Shown here piece after piece: positions 1 through 7,347 of a DNA stretch of 36,271 nucleotides. The first letter of the stretch is position 1, and each line of letters begins with the position of its first letter. A model generated the notes under the pieces. That model saw only the letters and a program-made list of their open reading frames with translations, was not told the origin of the DNA and did not search any database. A program made the translations under genes and the position numbers. Origin of the DNA: Herpetosiphonaceae bacterium (GTDB taxonomy: Bacteria > Chloroflexota > Chloroflexia > Chloroflexales > Kallotenuaceae); contig DASUTC010000321.1 of NCBI GenBank assembly GCA_036374795.1, positions 1 through 36,271 on the forward strand, written 5' to 3'.

Positions 1-4
1 ACAC

Positions 5-241
5 ATGAACTTAGAAGACATACGCTATGGTCAGCGCATCCGCGTGCATGTGCCAGGCATCGGCGATGATGGTCAGGTTGGGACGATTACACGGGTGCGC
101 GACACCCGCTGCTTCGTCCACCTCGACTGGGACCAGCGTCCCCGCCGCACGGTGGTCTTCTATGCAGTGGATCTCGAACGCCTGCCTGACCAACCAGGAC
201 GGCCACGTGCGACGGTTCGGGGCGCCGAACGCAGCACATAA
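5..241 (+). CDS. small hypothetical protein, possible KOW/SH3-like fold
   Basis: A 78-residue ORF beginning 4 bases inside the window, so its ribosome binding site is not visible and the true start could lie upstream. The first ~60 residues alternate hydrophobic and charged positions (IRYGQRIRVHV, then GQVGTITRVRD, then CFVHLDWD) in a way that suggests a small beta-barrel such as a KOW/SH3-like domain; this is pattern reading, not a family match. The last ~18 residues are Arg/Pro-rich and probably disordered. It is the first of a run of small plus-strand genes that continues to about 1.6 kb, and the next gene starts 45 bases downstream with its own ribosome binding site. Function not recognised. 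Confidence 0.55.
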   Translation: MNLEDIRYGQRIRVHVPGIGDDGQVGTITRVRDTRCFVHLDWDQRPRRTVVFYAVDLERLPDQPGRPRATVRGAERST

Positions 242-286
242 CGGATAAAGCCTTTACAACCACGGCACGGGCTCCAAGGAGATGCT

Positions 287-673
287 ATGAGCAGACTGAT
301 CGACACCACGGAATTACGCCATCGGGACATCTTTGCCCTGCCCACTGGGAGCGTGTATAGGGTCGAAGTGCAGGCAGACACCACAGGTCCGCTCCAGGCC
401 CGCCTGTGGTGTGCTCATCCTCCCGATCCCGCTACGGCGCATCCCCCGCTGATTGACCTTCCACCTGGACCGGTGCGCCTGCTGATCGACCGGCATGAAA
501 CCGGCATCCATGTGCGTCATGACGGCTACGTCAAGCAGGTGTTCGTGACCGAAATGAATCGTCGCCACCAGGATCAGATGCGCCGCGTCTATGCAACCAT
601 GCAGCGCACGGCAGAAGCAGACCGCAAGCAGGCGGACGATCGCAAGCCATGGTGGAGAAAACTGTTTGCGTAG
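287..673 (+). CDS. hypothetical protein, 128 aa
   Basis: The start ATG is preceded by AAGGAG at a good distance, which fixes the start. Residues ~15-90 look like an all-beta domain (FALPTGSVYRVEVQAD, PVRLLIDRHETGIHVRHDGYVKQVFV). Residues ~92-128 are a basic, probably helical tail (RRHQDQMRRVYATMQRTAEADRK) ending in WWRKLFA, an amphipathic end that could touch a membrane or partner. There is no signal peptide or transmembrane segment. It lies 45 bases after the preceding small gene and 55 bases before the pentapeptide-repeat gene, all on the plus strand, so co-transcription is likely. I do not recognise the family. Confidence 0.6.
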   Translation: MSRLIDTTELRHRDIFALPTGSVYRVEVQADTTGPLQARLWCAHPPDPATAHPPLIDLPPGPVRLLIDRHETGIHVRHDGYVKQVFVTEMNRRHQDQMRRVYATMQRTAEADRKQADDRKPWWRKLFA

Positions 674-728
674 CGCGCTGCGCTGCTGGATGGCGCACGA
701 TAGCGCGATGTGCAAAGCGAGGAAGGCT

Positions 729-1142
729 ATGTCACAGTATCTCCGACACGAGGCCGAGGACGCCGCTCGACGCCGGTCGGCGGACCGCGAACGGCGCACC
801 GATCAGCAGGATCGCCAGGCACGTGCCAACCTGGTGAGCGCGGATCTGCGGCAGGCCAACCTGCATAATGCCAATCTATCGGAGGCGAACCTCCAGGGGG
901 CTACCTTGCAGGACGCCCAGCTTGGCGACGCGAACCTCACGCATGCCGATCTGGGTGGGGCCGACATGCGCGATACCCATCTAGGGGTACGTGGCATTGA
1001 CCGTGTTGATCTCAGCTTGGCCCGCCGCTCACACGGGATGATCGCAGCGTTGCGGGATCGTCTATGGAGTATGGTGGGGATCAGCCGTCGCCGCCACCTG
1101 CGCCCTGCCACCGTGCCAGTGAGAGCGGAGATCGTCAGATGA
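729..1142 (+). CDS. pentapeptide-repeat protein
   Basis: A 137-residue protein. The ATG at 729 is preceded by GAGGAAG at a suitable distance; the frame is open 46 codons further upstream, but that part overlaps the previous gene and has poor composition. Residues 1-32 are a charged, helix-forming segment (many Arg, Asp, Gln). Residues ~33-87 are about eleven consecutive pentapeptides of the A(N/D)Lxx type (ANLVS, ADLRQ, ANLHN, ANLSE and so on), expected to form a right-handed quadrilateral beta-helix. The remaining ~50 residues are basic and not repetitive. Such proteins are often cytoplasmic scaffolds or DNA mimics (the Qnr/MfpA group), but this repeat block is short and neutral, so no DNA-gyrase role is claimed. 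Part of the small plus-strand gene run. Confidence 0.7.
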   Translation: MSQYLRHEAEDAARRRSADRERRTDQQDRQARANLVSADLRQANLHNANLSEANLQGATLQDAQLGDANLTHADLGGADMRDTHLGVRGIDRVDLSLARRSHGMIAALRDRLWSMVGISRRRHLRPATVPVRAEIVR

Positions 1143-1194
1143 GTGATGGAGCACGTCCGGCACATCTGCCAACTACCAGGAGAGGAGCTTAATC

Positions 1195-1320
1195 ATGGGA
1201 TCGAAAGACAAACGCACGAAGGAAATCAAAAAGCCGAAAAAGGTCGCCCCCAAACCCCTCCCGCTGAAACCACTAATACGCACCATCCAGGATGATGCGT
1301 CAAAAGACCGGCCGAGCTGA
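1195..1320 (+). CDS. 41-residue basic small protein
   Basis: A short ORF (MGSKDKRTKE..., ending ...KDRPS) with a strong ribosome binding site, GAGGAG seven bases before the ATG. The first 16 residues are Lys-dense (SKDKRTKEIKKPKK) and are followed by a Pro-rich stretch (APKPLPLKP). Small proteins beginning with an (A/G)SKDK...KEIKKPKK-like stretch occur in many bacterial genomes as uncharacterised families; I recognise the style but cannot name a function. A nucleic-acid-binding or intrinsically disordered role is a guess from charge. Its 3' end overlaps the next plus-strand ORF by 29 bases. Confidence 0.6.
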   Translation: MGSKDKRTKEIKKPKKVAPKPLPLKPLIRTIQDDASKDRPS

Positions 1321-1594
1321 GCCTGGTGCCACGGGCCGTTGCATGGGACAGCTCCTCCAGCTTCCCGATGCGGCTCGTGGCGCATGGTCCTTTATTGCCA
1401 TGCGCGATCTTTTGGAACTGGTGGACACCGACATGACACACGGAGCCTGGATAGATGTCTGGTTCTTCGTCGCACTGGCGAAGAACACGCACGAGGAGCA
1501 TGTCATGCGTCTCGTCCAGGTCACACTGCGCAACAGGTCGCAGTGTCCCGTGCGCTGGCTCACCGACGGTCATCAGTTGCCCCGGCGCGGATGA
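1292..1594 (+). CDS. hypothetical protein, 100 aa
   Basis: From about codon 35 the frame shows genome-like codon choice and a convincing protein sequence (MRDLLELVDTD, AWIDVWFFVALAKN, HVMRLVQVTLRN). The beginning is less certain: the ATG at 1292 overlaps the preceding 41-residue gene and has only a weak binding site, and internal ATGs at 1343 or about 1400 are alternatives. The product would be a small soluble protein with one hydrophobic stretch (WFFVAL). Its 3' end overlaps the end of the convergent membrane-protein gene by 35 bases. Three perfect 8-bp inverted repeats lie inside it. Family not recognised. Confidence 0.45.
   Translation: MMRQKTGRAEPGATGRCMGQLLQLPDAARGAWSFIAMRDLLELVDTDMTHGAWIDVWFFVALAKNTHEEHVMRLVQVTLRNRSQCPVRWLTDGHQLPRRG
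1380..1546. repeat. three perfect 8-bp inverted repeats in series
   Basis: Stem 1 is GCGCATGG at 1380-1387 with CCATGCGC at 1398-1405, followed by GATCTTTT, so it could work as a weak plus-strand terminator. Stem 2 is GTTCTTCG at 1462-1469 with CGAAGAAC at 1479-1486. Stem 3 is ACACTGCG at 1523-1530 with CGCAGTGT at 1539-1546. All three lie within the 1292-1594 ORF near the meeting point of convergent genes, where transcript-end structure is common. If that ORF is not real, these are the best termination candidates for the plus-strand cluster. Confidence 0.4.
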
Positions 1595-1988
1595 GCCCCA
1601 CGCCCAGCAGGATCACCCCACCAGCCAGCACCGCCGCACCCAGATAGGCCAGGTAGATCAACGCATTCGGCTCGGTTGCGTCTGGTCGCAGGACCGATAA
1701 AAAGAAGGCCGCTGGAAGCAGGATCGCTGCGGCGGGAAGGGCGATCCGCACGACCTGCTTCCACCGCTCCGACAGGCGGGCAGCATCGACATATTGCAGG
1801 GCGATGAGCGCCAGGATCAAAAGGACGCCGGCATGAGCGTGACCGGCCCGCCAGAGATCCTGACGTAATGGGTTCTGCAGATAGGCCGGATCACCGATCA
1901 GCAGCGTCAAAAGACTGACGCCGCCGTAGATGACCGTCGGGAAGAGGACCAGCAGCAGGCCCGCATGCCACCGTGAACGTGGACTCAT
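1560..1988 (-). CDS. small integral membrane protein (about 4 TM)
   Basis: A 142-residue protein starting MSPRSRWHAG, with GAGGTG just upstream of the ATG at 1988. Four hydrophobic segments can be seen: LLLVLFPTVIYGGVSLLTLL, AGVLLILALIALQYV, IALPAAAILLPAAFFLSVL and LIYLAYLGAAVLAGGVILLGVGL. The motif RAGHAHAG, at the start of the second segment, has two closely spaced histidines that could bind a metal or heme; it is a recurrent feature of small uncharacterised membrane proteins. It stands alone, facing away from the exporter operon. The reading frame is open upstream to 2360 without a stop (see next entry), so a longer product cannot be excluded. Confidence 0.65.
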   Translation of the reverse strand: MSPRSRWHAGLLLVLFPTVIYGGVSLLTLLIGDPAYLQNPLRQDLWRAGHAHAGVLLILALIALQYVDAARLSERWKQVVRIALPAAAILLPAAFFLSVLRPDATEPNALIYLAYLGAAVLAGGVILLGVGLIRAGATDDRR

Positions 1989-2446
1989 ACCCACCTCGCG
2001 TAGTCGCTGAGCTCCCGGCACGTTGAGCGCGTCGCCTACGGGAGCGTTATGATCGCCGCATGGAGCCAGTATACCAGCAGCACCATAGACCGTTGGGGCA
2101 GGCCGCACGCGCCGCAGTTCCGCCGCATCGAGCCGCACGCTCTCAGCTTGCAGGAGCTCCGGCGTCACGTCGCGCAGCGCCTTAAGATCGCGCTCCGCAC
2201 CGTGCAATTTACACAGCGCAGGATATTCCGTGCGCGACCGTCGATCAACAGGGCATGAGCAGCCACGCCGCAGGCAACAGCGCGGTGATCCATCATGCCG
2301 CGCTGGACACCGACAATCGACGACTTCGTGCGCGCCGCGTATGATGACCTGATCGGCCATGCCTCGGCGTCACGTCCGTACGCGTGAGTCGTCCAAGCGA
2401 TCGACCCGCCGTGCCCTACTCGCGTGCAGGCGCTTGGTATGCGCCC
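1989..2446 (-). other. coding-like in-frame extension and intergenic remainder
   Basis: The frame of the downstream membrane protein stays open from an ATG at 2360, adding 124 residues. Codon choice over 2080-2250 looks genuinely coding on the minus strand (LKALRDVTPELL, VRLDAAELRRVR). The first 55 residues carry seven Cys (DCRCPA, CCLRRGCSC, ALCKLHG), suggestive of a zinc-binding module. Either this is a fused N-terminal domain, or a separate or decayed small gene that happens to read into the membrane protein. The ATG at 2360 has only a weak binding site (GAGG directly before it). On the plus strand a 30-codon ORF (2295-2387, MPRWTPTIDDF...) overlaps. Nothing is evident in 2388-2446. Confidence 0.3.
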
Positions 2447-5400
2447 TCAACGCTCGATCTTTACCTCCTCGATATTGTTATCCATCTCCAGGTCGATCAG
2501 CAGGTGATACGGGTCGATGCCAGCATAGGCGGGCTCGCGTGGCACGGTCACGGTGATCGTCTGCTGGCCGCTGCGGATGCGGTGCCGCTTGAGGTAGAGC
2601 GGCGCACCGAGTCCGTCGCCTTCGCCCGCCGCGAAGACACCGATCTCGACGAAGTCATCCATCGGCACCTCGGTTTCGTGGCCGACAGCGTCGGCCCTCA
2701 TCTTCTTCGAGCGCACTTCGAGCGTCACCCGGAACTCACCGGTGCCGGTCGGCTCGACGACGGCGCGCTCAGCCTCGACGTCCCAGAGGGTCACTTCCTC
2801 GAACAGGTCCGTCAGCAGGTCCTGGAGCGAGTCGGGCGTGACGGCGCGCAGCTCGGCGTAGAGATCGAGCGACGTCGGGTAGGGCGGCCCCGCGTCGCGA
2901 TACTTCTCGAGGTAGCGGCGCAGTGCCGTGTTGACGGCCTCTTCCCCGATGTGCTCACGCAGCGCGTACAGGGCGATGGCGCCCTTGCGGTAGGCGATAT
3001 ACGGCTGGTCCTCGACTTCCAGCGGCGGGACCTCGCGTGACTGCGACGCCCGTCCGCGGAGGTAGCGGTCCATCTGGAAGTCGTAGACCCGGCGGGCCAC
3101 CTCGGGGCCATACGTCTTCTCCACCACCATCAGCGCGCTGTAATTGGCGAGCGACTCCGAGAGGAACGCCGCGCCCCGGACCGGAGCGCCCCGCACCTGC
3201 CCGCCCCACCACTGGTGTGCGATCTCGTGCGCGGTCCCGAAGAACGGCTGGTCTACCTCGCCTTCCTTTACGCGGCTGAGGAAGGCGTCCTCCGCGAAGG
3301 CGATCGTGTGCGGGTGCGCGTGTCCAAAGCCACCGTATCGTGGGAACTCGACGATGCGCAGCTGGTTGTCCGGGTAGGGTCCGAACTGAGCGGTGAAATA
3401 CTCCAGCGACGCTTTCATGCTCCGGACCATCCGGTCCAGGTTGTAAGTGTGGGTTGGATGATGGAAGATCTGGAGTGCGACGTCGTTCCACCGGTCCTCG
3501 AGCACCGCATACTCGCCGGAGAAGACGGTAGCGCCGAACGAGGTCGGCGCCTCGGTTTCGTAGTGGAAGTAGCGTCGCCCGTGCTCGGTCCAGCTCCGGC
3601 GCAGGACGCCGGGCGTGACCGCGATCTGATCGGCAGCCGTACCGATGATCGCCTCGATGTGGACGAGGTCCGCGTCCCGTATTGCATAGCGGTGCCGCCT
3701 CGCGTCGGCGTCGTCGGGGCGCGGCATGGGCGGCCTGGGCTCAAGACCGAAGCGCTGCCGCGCCTCGTCGTCGGACAGCTCGAAGGCCGGCTGATAGCCG
3801 ATGAGCGGCAGCCACCTCCGGTCGAAGTGCGCGCCGTTGCCGACCACGGCATTCTGGATCCCGCTGTTCGGGAAGCCGCGCGGCTGGAACGCCACGTCGA
3901 ATACGAGCCGCAGCGAGTCCCCCGGCGCGAGCGGCTGATCGAGCGCGTAGATCCGGTACTGTACCTCGTCGTCCACGACCACCGGCCTGGCCGCGCGGTC
4001 GAACGAGATCGAGCGCGCCTGGATGTCCAGATCGGCGAAGAGCACGTGCACCGAGTCGATGGCCGTGTCGGTGCGGTTCACCAGGCTGTAGCTGCCGCGC
4101 AGGTCCACCGCCGGCTGGTCTGGATAGATCTCCACGCGCAGCGCCGCGTCGACGATAGTCGGCTGCGGGATGTCCTCATACCGCCCGTAGCGCTTCTCGT
4201 ATTCGGCCTGCGGTGCGCCGCCTTCGTCCGCTGTGCGGTCGTCGTTCAGGATGTTCGTGTTGTAGAAGATGAATCCGCCCAGCACGAGGATCAGCGCGAC
4301 CGCCGTGGCGGCTGCGCGCACGACCGGGCCGCTGAAGCGGGCACGCGCCAGGCCGAGCCGACGTCGGATACCCGGTTCACGACCCCGCACCCAGAACAGG
4401 ACCGCGACCATCGCCAGCAGCAGCGCCCACGCCGCCCAGTAGAGCTTGAACCAGACGAACGGTGCGATGAACGGGCCGAAGCCATTCATGTCCGAGTACG
4501 TCCATCCCGGGTCGGTGCCGTAGAGGAGCAGGTGGTGCTCCACGATTCCGAGCATTCGCAGGGCTAACGTGGACGCGAAGGCCAGCAGCAGGACGACGTG
4601 ACCGAGATACTTGTGGTTCACGAGGACCTGGATCGTCATCGTGAGTACGGCGAAGAGCACGTAGTCGGCCAGCTTCAGCCCGAAGAGGATCTGGAGGTAG
4701 AGGCCGATCTCGAACCGGTAGTAGCCCTGGAGCGCCTGGATCAGGACGCCGCCGACCATGAGCGCGGCCTGGAACAGTGCGATCAGAGTGACAAGGGCCA
4801 GGAACCGACCGAGCAGCGCGACGCCCTCCGCCACCGGCGCGGCATCCGCGATCTCGTCCACGTTCGCGTCGCGGTCCTTCCATACCAGCTCGCCGGCGTA
4901 GACGGCGATGAGCGCGTAGATGATGGGGACGACCCGTTCGGACAGGACCGTCCCGGCCACGAGGAGCGTGACCGGCCACGTGGACGTATCGAAGACGGTG
5001 TCGCCCACATTCCAGCCCATGAGAAGAGTGAGGCCCGTACAGCCGAGCAGGACCACGACAAACCAGCGGCTCGCCACGATCTCCGCCAGCGAGCGGCCCG
5101 CGACCGCGAGCGTCTGCCGCACCGTCATCCAGAAGCCGAACGAGCCGACGACGCGCGGAACCTCCACCGGCCGGGATCGCTCCGACCGCGCCTCGCCGAT
5201 GGCGTGCCTCGCCTTGCTCCTGCGGCCGCTGACGCCAGCGTGCGCGAACCGGAAGCGCCGGTGCAGCAGCGCGAGTATGGCCGCTGCCACCGCGAGCCAG
5301 ACCGCGCGGTTCCACACCAGGCCGACGGGAAAGCCGATGAGCCGGGCGTTCCGCTCCGCCGCCGTCCAGTACCGGGTTGTCTCCTCCAGCGCGCGGATCC

Positions 5401-6028
5401 CGAGCGGGTCGCTCAGCACCGACAGCACCGGGTTCTCGATCTGGCCCAGGGCATTCATCGCGGTGAGATAGCTGATGAAGAGGCCGATCGCGCCCAGGTA
5501 CACCGGCACCACCTGCCGCGCGAGCACCCCGATCGTGTACAGGATCGCTCCCGCGAGGACCAGGTTCGGCAGCAGGAAGAGCAGGTAGGGCTGCACGTAC
5601 GCGCCGCCCCGGAACGGGCCGACTGGCTCCGACTCGAACGATCCTACCAACCCCGTGGCGGCCAGGAGCCCCAGCGGGATCGCCAGCATGACGACGGCGT
5701 TGACCGCCAGCGCGGCGAGGAACCGGCCGCCCAGGTAGTCGGCCTTGCGCAGTGGGGAGGTGAAGAGCAGCGGGTCCATCCCAGCCGCGACGTCGCGGAC
5801 CGCCGCATCGCCGAAGAGCGCCGCCGTGACCAGCATGCCGACGGTCCCGATGATGGCGGCGCCACCGGCGAGCCGTTCCGGCGCGTTGGCATGGCCGCCA
5901 CCTTCCCCGTCGGCGGTGGCGAGGAACATCCAGACTGCGAGCAAGAACAGGCACCCGGCGTAGACCCAGGTCGACGTGCTGCGGAGGCGGTACTCGAGCT
6001 CGTAGCGGAAGACTTCGCGAAACTTCAC
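2447..6028 (-). CDS. ABC-2 type permease fused to M1-family metallopeptidase
   Basis: A 1193-residue protein. The GTG start at 6028 overlaps the TGA of the ATPase gene (GTGA) and has GGAGG seven bases upstream; an open frame further upstream is a shadow of the ATPase gene. Residues ~1-330 and ~370-600 are two ABC-2 permease-like halves with about twelve hydrophobic segments. Residues ~605-1193 are an M1 aminopeptidase-like ectodomain: zinc motif HEIAHQWW at 934-941, third ligand Glu at 958 (19 residues between His938 and Glu958 by my count), and a catalytic-type Tyr in AYRKGA. The classical GAMEN exopeptidase motif is replaced by FPRYGGFGHAHP, typical of transporter-fused members. With the adjacent ATPase it should form an exporter; substrate unknown. 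The fusion is known from several phyla and probably couples export to periplasmic peptide processing, which is inference. Confidence 0.85.
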   Translation of the reverse strand: MKFREVFRYELEYRLRSTSTWVYAGCLFLLAVWMFLATADGEGGGHANAPERLAGGAAIIGTVGMLVTAALFGDAAVRDVAAGMDPLLFTSPLRKADYLGGRFLAALAVNAVVMLAIPLGLLAATGLVGSFESEPVGPFRGGAYVQPYLLFLLPNLVLAGAILYTIGVLARQVVPVYLGAIGLFISYLTAMNALGQIENPVLSVLSDPLGIRALEETTRYWTAAERNARLIGFPVGLVWNRAVWLAVAAAILALLHRRFRFAHAGVSGRRSKARHAIGEARSERSRPVEVPRVVGSFGFWMTVRQTLAVAGRSLAEIVASRWFVVVLLGCTGLTLLMGWNVGDTVFDTSTWPVTLLVAGTVLSERVVPIIYALIAVYAGELVWKDRDANVDEIADAAPVAEGVALLGRFLALVTLIALFQAALMVGGVLIQALQGYYRFEIGLYLQILFGLKLADYVLFAVLTMTIQVLVNHKYLGHVVLLLAFASTLALRMLGIVEHHLLLYGTDPGWTYSDMNGFGPFIAPFVWFKLYWAAWALLLAMVAVLFWVRGREPGIRRRLGLARARFSGPVVRAAATAVALILVLGGFIFYNTNILNDDRTADEGGAPQAEYEKRYGRYEDIPQPTIVDAALRVEIYPDQPAVDLRGSYSLVNRTDTAIDSVHVLFADLDIQARSISFDRAARPVVVDDEVQYRIYALDQPLAPGDSLRLVFDVAFQPRGFPNSGIQNAVVGNGAHFDRRWLPLIGYQPAFELSDDEARQRFGLEPRPPMPRPDDADARRHRYAIRDADLVHIEAIIGTAADQIAVTPGVLRRSWTEHGRRYFHYETEAPTSFGATVFSGEYAVLEDRWNDVALQIFHHPTHTYNLDRMVRSMKASLEYFTAQFGPYPDNQLRIVEFPRYGGFGHAHPHTIAFAEDAFLSRVKEGEVDQPFFGTAHEIAHQWWGGQVRGAPVRGAAFLSESLANYSALMVVEKTYGPEVARRVYDFQMDRYLRGRASQSREVPPLEVEDQPYIAYRKGAIALYALREHIGEEAVNTALRRYLEKYRDAGPPYPTSLDLYAELRAVTPDSLQDLLTDLFEEVTLWDVEAERAVVEPTGTGEFRVTLEVRSKKMRADAVGHETEVPMDDFVEIGVFAAGEGDGLGAPLYLKRHRIRSGQQTITVTVPREPAYAGIDPYHLLIDLEMDNNIEEVKIER

Positions 6029-6942
6029 GACGACGCCTCCACTCCCGCTACCGACATCGCCCCGCGCCGCCCGTGGTGACTCGCCATGACGCTGAAATAC
6101 ACGTCCTCCAGCTCCGGCTCGACCGGCTCGAACTCCGCGCCCGGCGACGCCTCGGCGTAGACGTGCACGATCGTGCGTCCCGCCAGCAGCTTCGTCGAGA
6201 TCACCGGCAGCTCCGTCTCGACGGCTGGCAGTTCCGTCCGGCTCACGGTCCGGCGCCAGATCCTGCCCCGCAGCTCGTCGATCGCGCGCAGCGGCTCCGC
6301 TTCGAGCAGGATCGCGCCCCGGTCGATGATCGCCATGCGGCTGCACAGCTCCTCGACATCCTCGACGATGTGCGTCGAAAGGATCACCACGCTCTCCTCC
6401 CCGATCTCGCTCAGCAGGTTCAGGAACCGCACGCGTTCGGCGGGATCCAGCCCCGCCGTCGGCTCGTCGACGATGATCAGCTTCGGGTTGCCCAGCAGCG
6501 CCACCGCGACGCCGAAGCGCTGCCGCATGCCGCCGGAGAAGGTGCCGAGCCTTTCCCTGCGCACTTCCCACAGGTTCGTCTGCCGGAGCAGCGACTCGAC
6601 GACGTCGCGCCGCACCCCCGGCTCGGCGATGCCCTTCAGCACCGCGAAGTGCTCCAGCAGCCGTTCCGCCCTCGCCTTCGGATGGAAGCCGAACGACTGT
6701 GGCAGGTAGCCGAGCGTCTGGCGCACCTCGGCCTTCTGGCGCAGCACATCAATGTCACCGAGGCAGATCAACCCTGTGTCCGGCTCCTGCAACGTTGCAA
6801 GGATGCGCATCAGCGTCGACTTGCCGGCACCGTTGGGGCCGAGCAGGCCGTACATCCCCACCGGAATCGTGAGCGTTACCTCCTTCAGCGCGTGCACGCC
6901 GTTGGCATAGGTCTTGGATACGTCACGAATGTGTAACTCCAT
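6025..6942 (-). CDS. ABC transporter ATP-binding protein
   Basis: A 305-residue ATPase of the ABC-2 exporter (CcmA/drug-efflux-like) type. The start is the ATG at 6942 (MELHIRDVSK) because AGGAG lies seven bases upstream; an ATG two codons earlier overlaps that site. Motifs in order: Walker A GPNGAGKST at ~35-43, Q-loop in YLPQSFG, signature FSGGMRQR, Walker B LIIVDEPTAGLDP, and switch His in STHIVED. The C-terminal ~90 residues form the extension common in this group. Its stop overlaps the GTG of the permease-peptidase gene, so the two are translationally coupled and form one exporter. Confidence 0.92.
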   Translation of the reverse strand: MELHIRDVSKTYANGVHALKEVTLTIPVGMYGLLGPNGAGKSTLMRILATLQEPDTGLICLGDIDVLRQKAEVRQTLGYLPQSFGFHPKARAERLLEHFAVLKGIAEPGVRRDVVESLLRQTNLWEVRRERLGTFSGGMRQRFGVAVALLGNPKLIIVDEPTAGLDPAERVRFLNLLSEIGEESVVILSTHIVEDVEELCSRMAIIDRGAILLEAEPLRAIDELRGRIWRRTVSRTELPAVETELPVISTKLLAGRTIVHVYAEASPGAEFEPVEPELEDVYFSVMASHHGRRGAMSVAGVEASS

Positions 6943-7347
6943 GGGCATCTCCTGTTAGACGCACGATGCCCGCAGCGGATGAACGACCTGGGGAATCGTA
7001 CAGGTAGCTAGGATGGTTGGCAGGAATGAAAGAGGCAGCGCGCCTCTGATCGGATCACGGTGCATAGGAACGCGATCCGGGGCCGTCGCGAACGGTGCGG
7101 GCGTCGGGGCAAGGCATTCCCTGGGCGTTGATCTACCCGGAGCGACCCGTGGTGCCAACCGCGCATAGCGCATGCCTCGCCCCTCCCGATCGTCGGCCCG
7201 TGGACCAGCCCTGCCCGGACAATGGATTGTTCGCGCAACGCCAGCGTCGACTCTGCCGACGGGAGCACTCAGTGCCCGCATGCAGACGGTCGCTTTCCGG
7301 CGTCGCACGCATGCGACGTCTTTCGTTCTTCCATCTCCCCAAACCCA
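6943..7347. other. intergenic, upstream of exporter operon
   Basis: No credible gene: minus- and plus-strand ORFs here are Arg/Pro-rich and lack ribosome binding sites. A perfect 7-bp stem with a 4-base loop (CGTCGCA/TGCGACG, 7301-7318) lies 30 bases beyond the stop of the 7348 gene. It may end that transcript, although the flanking T-rich stretch (TCTTTCGTTCTTCC) is on the plus strand. The exporter promoter should be in this stretch, but I find no convincing -35/-10 pair; TACGAT near 7000 (minus strand) is the best -10-like box. Confidence 0.35.

Noticed and set aside
591-728. Upstream start for the pentapeptide-repeat protein at 591
   Set aside because: Overlaps the preceding gene, non-protein-like composition; ATG 729 has a proper binding site.
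2295-2387. 30-codon plus-strand ORF MPRWTPTIDDF...
   Set aside because: Codons look fair but it is very short, has only a weak binding site and overlaps a better minus-strand frame; mentioned within the region entry only.
3215-6079. Long plus-strand open frames of 450 and 493 codons opposite the permease-peptidase gene
   Set aside because: Antisense shadows of a GC-rich gene; Arg/Glu/His-rich composition, no ribosome binding sites, no recognisable domains.
6029-6571. N-terminal extension of the permease-peptidase up to 6571
   Set aside because: Lies inside the ATPase gene in another frame; GTG at 6028 has GGAGG and a GTGA coupling overlap.
6955-7308. 117-codon minus-strand ORF upstream of the ATPase
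   Set aside because: Arg/Pro-rich, no binding site, no coherent domain.
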